Shown here one piece after another: positions 10,384 to 21,041 of a stretch of 64,000 nucleotides of DNA (position 1 is its first letter; the number at the start of each line of letters is the position of its first letter). The position numbers were made by a program, and so were the translations under genes. The notes under the pieces are model-generated. The model saw only the letters and a program-made list of their open reading frames with translations, made no database searches and was not told the DNA's origin. Source of the stretch: Diprion similis (taxonomy: Eukaryota; Arthropoda; Insecta; Hymenoptera; Diprionidae); contig NC_060107.1 in assembly GCF_021155765.1 (NCBI RefSeq), forward strand, positions 8,480,501 to 8,544,500, written 5' to 3'.

Positions 10384-11645
10384 ATGATGTCTGACGAATC
10401 CGATTACGAAATGGAGACGGAGGAGTACGATGTCTACAAGCGAAAATATCAACTCCTACTCGAAAGATGCGAAATCTTACAACAGGTATGCCACCGATTT
10501 GTGTGATTCCTCGATTTTGTCCAGCGACTTATTTTTGCTTCGTATCACAGGACAATGAAAGACTCGTATATCGAATTCAGAAAGTGAGGAAACTTTTGAG
10601 GCGGACCCGAAAAGAAAAAAAGTGAGTTTTTAAACCACTAGTACTACATCACTATTAAACCAATGACCAACTTCTGCTGGAATTAGTGTAAGTTTTATTT
10701 TATCTCCTACTTGAAACCAATTTCAGATTTTTAATCGGTCGATTAGATCAGCACGGAGATAAATGGCGCGAAGCGCCAATGGGGGTCTTGGAAGAGAATA
10801 GCGTCTTTCAAGCGACACCTAAGCAAGAGAAAGGCTCGAAATCTACCGCCAATCATCAGAAGGAAGATAAACCAAAGAAAGCGACGAAGCGAAAGGGAGC
10901 CAAGGCAGATCCAAATGCTCCAAAAAGACCTGCTAATCCGTTCTTCCAGTTCTGTCAAGAACAACGACCAAGAGTCATGGAAAGACTAGCCGGGGAACCA
11001 GAACCTAGTAAACAAGAACTTACCAGACAATTGGCGACAACCTGGAAATCGCTCACTTCAGAGGACAAAAAGGTGATAGAAACTTGGACTATCTACCGCA
11101 TTGTTCCAAATATAAGTCGACCCTCAGTTTTCAGTCTGCACAGGTACTAAATAGGTCGAATTTTGTGACGAAATCGACATCACAAGAGTATATTAACACA
11201 TTAATTTATAAATTGCAATTTTTTGAAGTAAGTTCATTTATCAATCGAGCCTAGGTAGATTAAAATATCAGCGTGAATTCCATTGGTCTAATTTTATGAT
11301 TGAACTGTTCATAAACGAGACTTTCAGGCTGTGAGGTAAATTTCCTAAATATGCCGAATATAAGTCGAACCTGCAAACAAGTCAAGGATAAGTTTTAGGT
11401 GTCGCAGCAGCAATAAAAAACTTCGACTTATATTTGGAACAATACGGTGTTGAAACCAAAATATACATTGTTTTCGAAGATTGAAAAGAAAAAGTGCTAA
11501 CATATTTCTGAAATTTTGGTTTTTCTTGTTTTAGGTTTACTACGACATGTATGAGCGTTCGAAAGAAAAGTACGTCGCGGAAATGCAAATTTATAATAAG
11601 AAGTCCGAGGACGCACCACCTCAAATGCCGTTGAATATAACTTGA
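10384..11645 (+). CDS. NHP10/TFPT-like INO80 subunit with HMG box
   Basis: Exons 10384-10485, 10551-10621, 10727-11072 and 11535-11645 join in phase to 209 residues, all with GT-AG introns. Residues 1-70 form an acidic start (MMSDESDYEMETEEYDVY) and a charged coil (ERCEILQQDNERLVYRIQKV, then RRTRKEKK and FLIGRLDQHGD). This matches the conserved region of human TFPT (INO80F). A basic linker follows. An HMG box spans about 119-196 (DPNAPKRPANPFFQFC to YVAEMQIYNKK), closest in style to yeast Nhp10, which ends its box with the same IYNKK. Both relatives are subunits of the INO80 nucleosome remodeller, so a nuclear DNA-binding role there is inferred. Two ATGs are adjacent (10384, 10387), and the second is an equally possible start. 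The 3' end converges on HAGH 236 bp away. The last intron carries a MITE. Confidence 0.85.
11095..11448. mobile_element. 354-bp MITE in the last intron of the HMG-box gene
   Basis: The ends 11095-11120 and 11423-11448 are 26-base inverted repeats with one mismatch (core TTCCAAATATAAGTCGA). A further copy of the motif, CGAATATAAGTCGAACC, sits at about 11354-11370. The 'CGAATATAAGTCGACC' terminus resembles pogo/Tigger-type ends as I recall them, but the superfamily is not proven. A TA target duplication is only partly visible (TA left, TG right). The left end lies 22 bp inside the intron's donor. Confidence 0.65.
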
Positions 11646-11881
11646 GAATATTCATTTTTTTTTTTTAAACACATAAAATCTAATCTTTAGGCAATTCTAT
11701 TTCTAGATAAAATATTAAATTTTGCGACCCCTTGTATTATATTCCAAGTATTCAACTGTACAGATAGCATAAGATTTGTTTTAATGTTTAATATAAAATT
11801 GACAGAAGATAGTAAGCTCTGATTCTCCTCACCATTAGCATAGCATGTATGAGTACTGAATCATTTTGGTACAGCGTTTAT

Positions 11882-13629
11882 CTATCCCTTGAAACCATCT
11901 TTCTCTTTACGAATAGTTGCCATCGTTGCAATCGCATCGCTCTGTTTCGCGTGATCCATAACGGAAGGTTCATTAACCCTCATAAATGGATTGGTGCTTT
12001 TTTCTTCAGATATTGTGCTGGGGATTGTTGGTAGCTTTTTCTCTCTCTGTTCACGAGCCCATTGTATCTTTTGCTTTATTGCCTCATTGTCTGGTTCAAC
12101 ATGTAGACCGAACTTGAGATTACTCTCCGTGTACTCATGCCCGCAATAGACTTTCTGCATTATCGGATACAATTTTAGGTGTCAATCCATCTCCTCTTAC
12201 TTTCAAACATAACAGACAATTGAACGCAAATGCAGAACTGGTTCTCAAAATATCAAAAAAGTGAACAAAAAATTATTTTTCCAATTAAGATATCCGACGA
12301 CTAACATTTGCAGCAAGTTTATTACAATAAAATTGTCCTGATCGACACGAAAATGTGGCATGAGTGAAAATTTTGTGAGAAAAACATCTCTAGACTTCTT
12401 ATCAGCTCTGCAAATGCAAAATAAATATTTATGTCAGTCTCACCGTCTGTTCTGGCAATGTGCCCAGCACATTGATAAGGGCGTTGTGCATTTGATCAGC
12501 AGTACCTTCGAAGAATCTCCCGCAACCACCAGCGAACAACGTATCACCTGATCGTGAAAATAAAGTATCAGGGCAGGGTTACAGATGATAATTCTGGGAC
12601 GAATAGAAACTCACCAGTGAAAACAGCCGGAGTATCTTGATCTGCAGTAACGTAATAGCAGATGTGCCCAGTTGTGTGGCACGGAGTTTCCAAGCACTTT
12701 ACATCAAGATTACCAATTTTGAACAAGTCTCCGTGCTTCACCCTCCTGTTCAAAGCCCCGATTCTTTCATCACCACCGTAAACTTCTAAATGTTGAAACT
12801 TCTTTACCAAATTTTCATTTCCACCCGCATGATCCCAGTGATGATGAGTGGTTAGAACCTTTTTCAAGTTCACCTGACTCTCGTGGACGGCTTTGTAAAC
12901 CGCATCGGGATCAACAGGATCCACAATAGCTGCATCTTTGGTCGCTTCATCGATTATCTGAAAACATGGTTGGGCATTTCGAAGGACCGTGATAGTCAAG
13001 GACAGGAATATTTCGATTGATTAATCTTTGGGAAATTGTTTTCTTTCAACCTTTGAAATAGGTACAGTGAAAAAAAAAAAGTTTTCTGCTACATCTATCA
13101 AATAGAATTATTCTGAAATTATAATTTCACCAGAAAATCGAATGCATATGAAAAAAGAAAACTCACCAGATACATATAGTTGTCCTGAAGAGCCGGCAAG
13201 ATCTGAACCTTCATCTTGGACTGATCAATCGTTATAGACTCGCTGTGCGTACCAGAAAATCCGTTTGTCGATAAGCTTTTGGCTGAAATGATGAGATCGA
13301 TAAGTATCTAGCTATAAAAATATCCCAGTAATACGCACAGCGCAATAGATAAGTGACAGAGTTGAAATAGCAGCAAAATAATTGAGAATATAAATTTTCA
13401 AGTAACAGCCATTGTGGCGATTATTATTACAACGTGAGAATGCACACATTGAGCAGAAAAAAAATGGGCAATATCGTGCGTAAATGCCGATTTCGAAAGC
13501 ATATAAGACCCAAAAGGCCCGATCCTGGCTTGGTCGTCGATAAATTTGACCAAAAATACCCCTGAAATAAGCTGATATAAGCCCGTTTTCTAGCCAAGCC
13601 GGGCAGGACCGCAAAACAGCGCTCAACAT
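11882..13629 (-). CDS. HAGH: Hydroxyacylglutathione hydrolase (glyoxalase II), mitochondrial/cytosolic
   Basis: Hydrolyses S-D-lactoylglutathione to D-lactate and glutathione, the second step of methylglyoxal detoxification. Exons on the minus strand are 13629-13560, 13282-13167, 12957-12615, 12547-12444 and 12154-11882. They join in phase to 301 residues. The first 46 residues, [20 protein letters not shown] onward, are Arg/Ser-rich and read as a mitochondrial leader. An internal Met at 13214 ([16 protein letters not shown]) gives a 255-residue cytosolic form, as known for the human enzyme. In that numbering the metal ligands of THHHWDH fall at His54, His56, Asp58 and His59, and the CHTTGH His at 110, the same positions as in human. 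[23 protein letters not shown] and NPFMR are intact, and the protein ends in KEKDGFKG. The first exon's donor (GTATTT) is weak, so the leader is less sure than the core. Confidence 0.93.
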
Positions 13630-14027
13630 TACGGGAGGGATAAAAAATATCTACTGATAATTTTTATTGTCATTAACACTGGTTATAATACAATAACGTA
13701 GGTGAACACACGGATTACGATACTGATTCTAAAGTTGTGTGAGTGCGCGGTTAAGCATGTGTGTATGTATTCGAATATATGTATGTAGTAACTTACTTTT
13801 TTAGAGAAACACAGCTGACTGACGCTTATGACTGGACGTTGAGCGATTCTTCGCTGCCAGAATTGTGCAGGTTATGTTATATTTCAGCTCCAGCAGGTGA
13901 ACCATGCGAATTCCCAGCTCCCGCAGGCTACCGTCTATATTTATTCAACGATAAGAGGAAACCCTCGGTTTTCAAGGCCGATGTATTTACTCGCGTATAT
14001 TTGATCACGATTTTCATTTCACCCACG
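13630..14027. promoter_or_regulatory. Shared divergent promoter, HAGH / RECQL
   Basis: The 398 bp between the two start codons must hold both promoters and both 5' untranslated regions. No TATA box is convincing on either strand, as is usual for housekeeping pairs. A plus-strand frame from 13761 runs into the RECQL start in frame, but it begins with low-complexity sequence (VFEYMYVVTYFF) lacking any relation to RecQ proteins, so I keep the start at 14028. Confidence 0.5.
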
Positions 14028-16520
14028 ATGCCGGATGATAAGCCGGTTATTAATCTCGATGATTACCAAGGTAAATAATACAAAACACCGCGTCAGAGCC
14101 CGCTTATTATTAGACGATTTGAACCTTATTATTTTTTCTTATCAAAGAAACGAACTTGTTTCACCTATATACCTTAGTATTCATTTTCATTTTCAGTCTC
14201 ATATCTCAGATAATTTTACTTCTGTTTTACTAAGAATGTTTTCTCATAATTTCATGCATTTAAAGTTACAGAGGAAGAAGAGATTGCAGCGATCGATTAC
14301 GAGCTGCGTCAGATAGACGTTGAATTGCAAAAACTGAACGATCGGCGGAAGGTCCTGGTTAAACGCAAGGAGAAACTGAGGGATGACGCCCTACTGAAGA
14401 AGAGCATATCTTTGTCGAACAGAAACTGGGACAGAGATAATTTCCCATGGTATGCGAAGCTGATTGACAAACTGAACAATGTTTTCAAGATAAAAAATCT
14501 CAGGAAGCTACAATTGCCAACCATGAACGCGATCATGTCCAAGGAAGACGTTATGCTCATCATGCCAACTGGCGGTGGTAAAAGTCTTTGCTACCAGTTA
14601 CCAGCTGTAATATCAGACGGAATAACAGTTGTCGTTTCTCCATTGGTATCGCTGATGGAGGACCAGCTGCACGGCCTGCGAAAAGTCAATGTCAAGGCGA
14701 TGATGCTGAGTTCAAACGCTAGCAAGGAAGACGTCAAGGAAATCATGAACTCTATGACCGATCCAAAATCAGCCCTGCGTTTGATATACATCACCCCAGA
14801 ATATATGGCAAAGTCCAAGAGGTTCATGGCCAAGCTGCAGAAAGCTTACACAATGAATCGTTTTGATAGAATAGCGATTGACGAGGTACACTGCTGCAGT
14901 CAGTGGGGCCACGACTTCAGACCCGACTACAAATTCCTGGGCGTTTTAAAGTCCATGTTCCCAGATGTACCGATATTGGGACTGACCGCTACAGCCCCAG
15001 CTAAAATCATTGTCGACGTACAAAAGATGCTGGACATAGAAGGCTGTCTCGTACTCAGAGCCTCGTTCAATAGACCTAATCTTTACTACGAAGTGCGATG
15101 CAAGCCGGCCGTCAAAGAAGACTGCACATCGATGCTGGAGGATCTACTCAAAAATAGATTTGCAAACAAAACTGGGATCATTTACACGACGACCATTAAA
15201 GATGCCGAAGAATTGACCACTGATTTGAGATCGCGAGGTTTGAGGGTTGGCTGCTATCATGCAATGCTTGAGGCAAGCTTTCGGACAAAGGTGCATGCCA
15301 AATGGTTGTCCGGCGAATATCAAGCAGTTATAGCAACAATAGCATTTGGTCTAGGTATCGATAAACCAGACGTAAGATTCGTCATTCACCACTGCATATC
15401 AAAGTCAATGGAAAATTTTTATCAGGAAAGCGGAAGAGCCGGACGGGATGGTCAAAAGGCTGAATGCATTGTACTGTACAGATTGGCAGACGTGTTTAAG
15501 CTGAGTGGAATGGTTTTCAAGGATAGAGTTGGACTAGAAAACTTATACAGAGTAATCGCCTTCTGCCTTGATCAAAATACATGCCGTAGAAGTCTGATAG
15601 CAACCCATTTTGAGGAGGTTTGGACAGCTAGTGACTGTGCCAAAATGTGCGACAACTGTCGGCTGCCCAGAGAAAAAAAAGAAATTGATATTGGTTCCTG
15701 CTGCAGGGCCTTGTACGAAATTATGACTAAAGCCGTTCAAAGCGACACTCGACTGACTGCATTAAAATTAATTGACTCTTGGTTTGGCAAGGGTGCTGTT
15801 AGTTTGAGAGTACCGTCAGTACCTATCCCAAAACATTCCAGGGAAGTTGCAGAAAATATTGTCGCTCATTTACTTGTAGAAGGATATCTACAGGAAGATT
15901 TTCATTTCACCGCATACTCTACGATATCATATTTGAAACGGGGTCCGAAATCTGGTGCTGCTTTGAATAAAAATCATCAAATAATGTTCAGAGTCAAGGG
16001 AAATTTGATCAAATCTACCTGCGATAGTTCTGTGGAAAAAATTCAGGAATCTACCGATTCTAAGAAACAGAGTCAAACTACATCCCCATCGAAACCTGAG
16101 AATAACAGTAAATCCGGGTCATGTGAGGATGCAGACGCTTCTTCAAAACGGCAAAAAAACATCAGTAAATCATCTCATCCCAATTCAAAATCAGTTGAGA
16201 AGAAACGCGACCGAACAAGCAACACAAAGAACAAAACCGAGTCGAGTAAAAATAAGCACAACTCTAAAGATTTTGAGCGCTTAGGATCTGACAAAATTGG
16301 GTTGGATGATAAAAAAAGTAACTGTAATACTAAGAAAACTAAGCATACTGAACTTAAAAGTAGCAATGCAGAGAATAAACATTTAGTCTCAGAGAAAACT
16401 AGGTCAGATAACATGCAGGATGTAACTGTGGCGAGTGAACAAGTAACTGAGAAGAGGAAAGTTTATGTTATCGACTCGAGCGATGAGGAAGATTGCAGTA
16501 AAAAACAAAAGACCAGCTGA
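14028..16520 (+). CDS. RECQL: ATP-dependent DNA helicase Q1 (RecQ family)
   Basis: A 3'-to-5' DNA helicase of the RECQ1 branch, acting in the nucleus in replication-fork restart and repair. Exons 14028-14070 and 14272-16520 give 763 residues. An N-terminal coil (about 15-60) precedes the helicase core. Walker A MPTGGGKSLCYQLP has its Lys near 118, DEVH is at 218-221, and the aromatic-rich loop is CCSQWGHDFRPDY. SFNRPNLYYEV and motif VI QESGRAGRD (399-407) follow. Four zinc cysteines fall at about 452, 470, 474 and 477, one off the human positions. The winged helix keeps the hairpin Tyr in FTAYSTISYLK. Start and coil, zinc spacing and lack of an HRDC domain separate it from BLM, WRN and RECQ5. 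After about residue 565 the tail is Ser/Lys-rich low complexity and ends in VYVIDSSDEED plus a basic end, resembling a SUMO-interaction motif. Confidence 0.95.
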
Positions 16521-18148
16521 AAAAAATTCACCACGACTGTAAAATAGTATTTCAATTTATTGCAATTGTTGATTGTGAAGACCGAAAACCTTGATGGTAA
16601 CGTATTTCGACACAGAGTTTGTAAAAAACATTTTCAGTGCAGTTTTTTTTTTTCAAATATCATCCCATCACTAATATTTCAATTGAAAACTATTAAACAT
16701 GTGATAATTGAACAATAACTTTGTATGTATATACTTCATTCATAGTCCTTAAACAAATAGCAGGGGTAAATAAACTGAAATGTTGTTGGAGTATATCGAG
16801 GCAAATGTTTCCCTCATTTGACAGAAAAATCAATAAGAGAGAACTATATTTAAAAGCAGATGTTAGTGACCTGAGTAGTACCGCGGTAGCAGCTGGGTCT
16901 TAAGGATCAGATGGGGCATATTGATCCCAAATATTGGACATCTGTGTTGTTTAATGTTGCCAATAACATTCTTCGACTTAACTATGAAGTAAATTGAATA
17001 TTAATTTACCTCATTCACGTTTTACGCTTACAGTATTAAGTAGTTTTTAATAATTTATTTATAGTAATATATACCAGTGTGTTTATTCATACCAAAATAC
17101 CCAGAAGAAATTAACTGTTTTAAACTTGGTGCAAGTTTTTAAACATATTTTAAAATGTTATTTGAAGAAAAAAGTTGTATCGATTCAAATAAATACTTTC
17201 ACTGCACTCGCGAAGTGAGATACAATCTGTAATTCATCAGTTTCTGCATGAGACTGTGTTAGTTTTACTGACAATTTGTAACTAGTACACGTTTCAAATC
17301 AATCTACAGAATTATCTTTTGCCAAGAAATGTTCCTGCGAACCGTATAATAATACTAGTCTCTCTACTATGCAAATGTGCACCGCACCCATTCGCATCTA
17401 ACTGAACAATGCCTTTTCAGCCTTAATAACACTATTCGCAAAAGTGATTTTATTTACATAAAAGAGGAATTCTAAATCTCTAAATAATATTAGCAACACC
17501 TAACTGCTTTTATAACTGTGACGGTATCTAAACGAAATTTTAAACCCGATACCATTGTGAAGAATATTAAATTTGAGAGTTTTATATAAAATACTCAAGT
17601 TTTTAATCAAATTTTATCAAAAGTTATATGAAAAAATAGAAATTACTTAAATCGTTTAATACAATAGTACAAGTTCATGTTGAACAGTGTCTCTGACTTA
17701 ATGTGAATTTACATATTCCAAAAGAACGGTAAATGTGTTTCTTTTACCTGTGCTGCGAGAATATCACAGCTAGTTGAATGATAACACAATTACATTGTAA
17801 TGAGTTTGGTGGTTCGATAACATAAACGAGCAATCCAAAGTCAGTGTTAAACAATGCGTTACAATTGGTTATTGCACAACGGAGCAGACTGGCGGCAGCT
17901 GATCTAGTTTTTAAACTGTAAAATAAATTGAAAACGGCCCAAAATAATTTTTTTTTGTAATAAATTCTAAATCATAATATAAATAAAAATGATGACCAAC
18001 TGTGATAAACGAGTTATTCAAAAGAAGATATTCAGATAGTCAATTACCTTGTGACCTGGTTTTGGGACTAAGTCAACATAAAAAGTGTATCAGAATTACC
18101 TGCTAACTGGTTTGCTACACAGTATAGCCATTATACATACATAATTTA
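16521..18148 (+). other. RECQL 3' untranslated region and spacer to TBC1D16
   Basis: AT-rich, with no coding exon. A RECQL poly(A) signal is proposed at 16769-16774. The remainder probably holds a non-coding exon or promoter of TBC1D16. A possible acceptor, TTTAATGTACAG ending at 18156, lies just after the upstream ATG of the next gene. Confidence 0.5.
16769..16774 (+). terminator. Candidate poly(A) signal of RECQL
   Basis: AATAAA about 250 bases after the RECQL stop. An ATTAAA variant lies upstream at 16692-16697 and could serve instead. Confidence 0.4.
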
Positions 18149-21041
18149 ATGTACAGTGAGAAATATTACATGACAAACATGCCGTTACCAAATATTCTAA
18201 AAAAGGCAAGCAGCTACATCCTGGGTGACGGAGGCCACGATTCGCGTGCTACTCTATACCAGGATGGCGAGGTATTGTTTTGCAAAAACAATGTATGCGT
18301 TCATCCGCCGACGATAATGCGACAGCATTGCGATGTCGTACATCATCCTGGTTACTTGACGGTGACCTGTAGATTTGTCAAGAATGCTACAGCTCCAACG
18401 TTGCATTTGAGTTGGATACCAAATAGTACTCTTCGAAAACATCCAACTACTTTGGAGAATAATTTTTCAAAGAAGCTGGAGGGAACTCTAAAAGAACTGG
18501 ATCTCGAATACCAAAGACAGATTTCTGAAGAAAGCTGTGATTCTAGACTAGAGTATGACACCGCACAAGGAAACATTGACGTCTGCCTCGAAGTCAAAGA
18601 ACCTGTTAACTGCGGGGACTGTGAACGAATTTGTTCTGGGGGATATTCTAAAGGAAGTAATAGATTCTCACAGAATAGCGACTCTGATGGTATTCGATTG
18701 ACTTCTGGATATAGTGGGAATTTTAAAGTACAAACCGATTTTGACCAAATGGCAGAAAATGGGCTCAAAACCACCGAGGTCGATCCCAAAAAATATACTG
18801 CAAATGTAGACATAGAGTGCAGAGATCAGGACTCGGAGAATACAAGAGAAAATATTATTAGTTGTACAAAATCTGTTACTCAAAACCCTTCAAGCTTAGA
18901 TAATGTTAACGCTAAACCTAAGAGTGAAAACTCGGTAAAACATAGGGATTCGAGAGAGACAGGTCGAAGTACTGATCTGCATTTAAATAGCAACGATACA
19001 AAATATGAACAAAAGAATCCAAGACAAGATATTTCAAGATCTATGCATGCGGTAAACTCAAAAGAAACGAAGAGCATTCAATCAAGCGCCAAAAGTATAG
19101 AGTTTGGAAACACTGGACTGTCTAAGACTGAAATCGACACAGAAAATAATGATGAAAAGGTATTCACCACGAATGAAATAAGAGTACGAGGATGTGACGA
19201 CGATAGCATCAAGAGCCGAAGTATGTCATTAACTTCAACATGCAGTTTGAATATAATGGCTCCAACCGATGGTACGTAATACGTTTAAAATAATTATTCA
19301 ATGATGATGGATTACTATAACAAAAAACTGTAACTTCCACTTCTTTATGCACAGTTGAAGAATTTCCGACATGGATGAGGTCCCCAGAGCTTTTGGCATT
19401 GCAGCACAACTTGATGTTTCCTGAAAGTGCTACAGCGTCTCCGGTCACCTTGAGAAGAGCTCATCGCTGCAGAAGATTCTCAGCTGACTTGAGCCAAATG
19501 AGGTCGTTGAGACTGTTTTTTTCCGATCCTGGATGCACTTGTGGACAGCTGGTTGTTGCCAGTAGGGAAAGTCAGTATAAAATACTCCACTTTCATCACG
19601 GTGGATTGGACCGACTCGCCAGAACTTTGTACCAGTGGCACCAACTTCTGTATCCAAGATTGGGAACAGACACAGACGAAGCATTGCCATACAGGTTTGA
19701 ATGGACCGATTTTTGCTAGCTTTGACTGATCTCATTCGATTTTTATACAACTGTGTGACCATTTTCAGACAATTCATGGTCTGCCGCCCTGAAGTAAGTC
19801 AGGACGAGTTGCACCCCGAAGAAGGTCAAGTCGCAATGATAACTTCACTGGCATGGAAAGACCTGTTGAACGAACGTGGACAAGTAGAAGATGACTTGGC
19901 GTTGAGGAAGGGGATATTTTTTGGTGGTTTAGAACCAGCCCTACGAAAAATCGTCTGGCCATTCCTATTGCACTGTTATTCTTACCAGAGCACCTACGAG
20001 GAGCGTGAACAAGTCGATTGTATAAGAAAGGAAGAATATGAAGAAATCAAAAGGCGCAAAGCAAATATGAACCCAGAACAGGCGGAGAATTTCTGGAGAA
20101 ACGTGGTCTGCATCGTCGAAAAAGACGTAGTGAGAACGGACAGGGGTAATCCCTATTATGCTGGAGAAGATAATCCAAACATTGAGATTATGAAGTAAGA
20201 TAGACTTTTTTTTACACACTACCAAACGCCTCAGTAGTTTAGCAATTTGTAATGAATATGATTCATGATTCTAGAAACATTTTATTGAACTACGCCGTTT
20301 ACAATCCGCAATTGGGATACACACAAGGAATGTCTGACCTTTTGGCACCCCTGTTAGCTGAATTGAATTCCGAAGCTGAAGCATTCTGGTGTTTTGCTGG
20401 GCTGATGCAAAGATCAGTCGCTGTATGTACGCCAACAGACACAGACATGGATAGGAATTTGTGTTACCTGAGGGAGTTGATCAGAATTATGGTACCCGAG
20501 TTTTACGCTCATTTGGAAAAGCACACCGATGCTTTGGAGTTGCTGTTCTGCCATCGTTGGATATTACTGTAAGTTAGCGATGAAAATCAAGAATAACTCA
20601 TGGTTAGATCAGCCAATATTGCGAGACATTCTAGAATCAATCCATTCTTTTCTTTACAGATGCCTCAAGCGAGAATTTCCAACAGAAATCGCTCTGGTGA
20701 TGTGGGAAGCTTGTTGGGTGAATTACCTAACAGATCATTTTCATTTATTTTTGTGCTTGGCAATAATGTGCGTTTATGCAGAGGACGTGATAGCGCAGGA
20801 TTTGAAAACTGATGAAATGCTGCTGCACTTTAGTTCGCTGGCGATGTACATGGATGGGCATGTAATAATAAGAAAAGCTAGGGGATTGTTACACCATTTT
20901 CGTCAGTTAGTTCAGTTACCGTGCGCATTGGCTGGACTTTGTCGACAGTGTGGGCCAGGGATGTGGGACAGTAGTCATAATCCTGTCATAGAATGTGTAG
21001 GACATGGAGCAGCGCCATGCCCTTATAGCGAAAATTATTGA
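18149..21041 (+). CDS. TBC1D16: TBC1 domain family member 16, Rab GTPase-activating protein
   Basis: Stimulates GTP hydrolysis by Rab GTPases (Rab4 for the human protein), controlling endosomal recycling. Exons 18149-19271, 19355-19694, 19769-20194, 20275-20568 and 20660-21041 join in phase to 854 residues. The N-terminus (LYQDGEVLFCKNNVCVHPP, HHPGYLTV, LSWIPNS) matches the conserved amino-terminal module of TBC1D16. A divergent Ser/Lys/Asn-rich linker follows to about 370. SLRLFFSDPGCTCGQLVVAS and YKILHFHHGGLD then re-enter the family consensus. The TBC domain carries the arginine finger in EKDVVRTDR (Arg610) and the glutamine finger in LGYTQGMSDL (Gln647). Their 37-residue spacing equals that of human TBC1D16, so an active GAP is expected. 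The start is uncertain: if a splice acceptor ending at 18156 is used, translation begins at 18170 or 18179 (MPLPNILKKASSYILG), which aligns better with the human start. It converges on TMEM104. Confidence 0.92.

Noticed and set aside
14028..16520. BLM, WRN or RECQ5 assignment for the helicase
   Set aside because: Zinc-cysteine spacing, the FTAYSTISYLK winged-helix hairpin, the N-terminal coil and the lack of HRDC or nuclease domains all fit RECQ1.
17762..17782. miR-2-like word TATCACAGCTAG
   Set aside because: Only the seed matches the miR-2 family, and no hairpin partner was found upstream.
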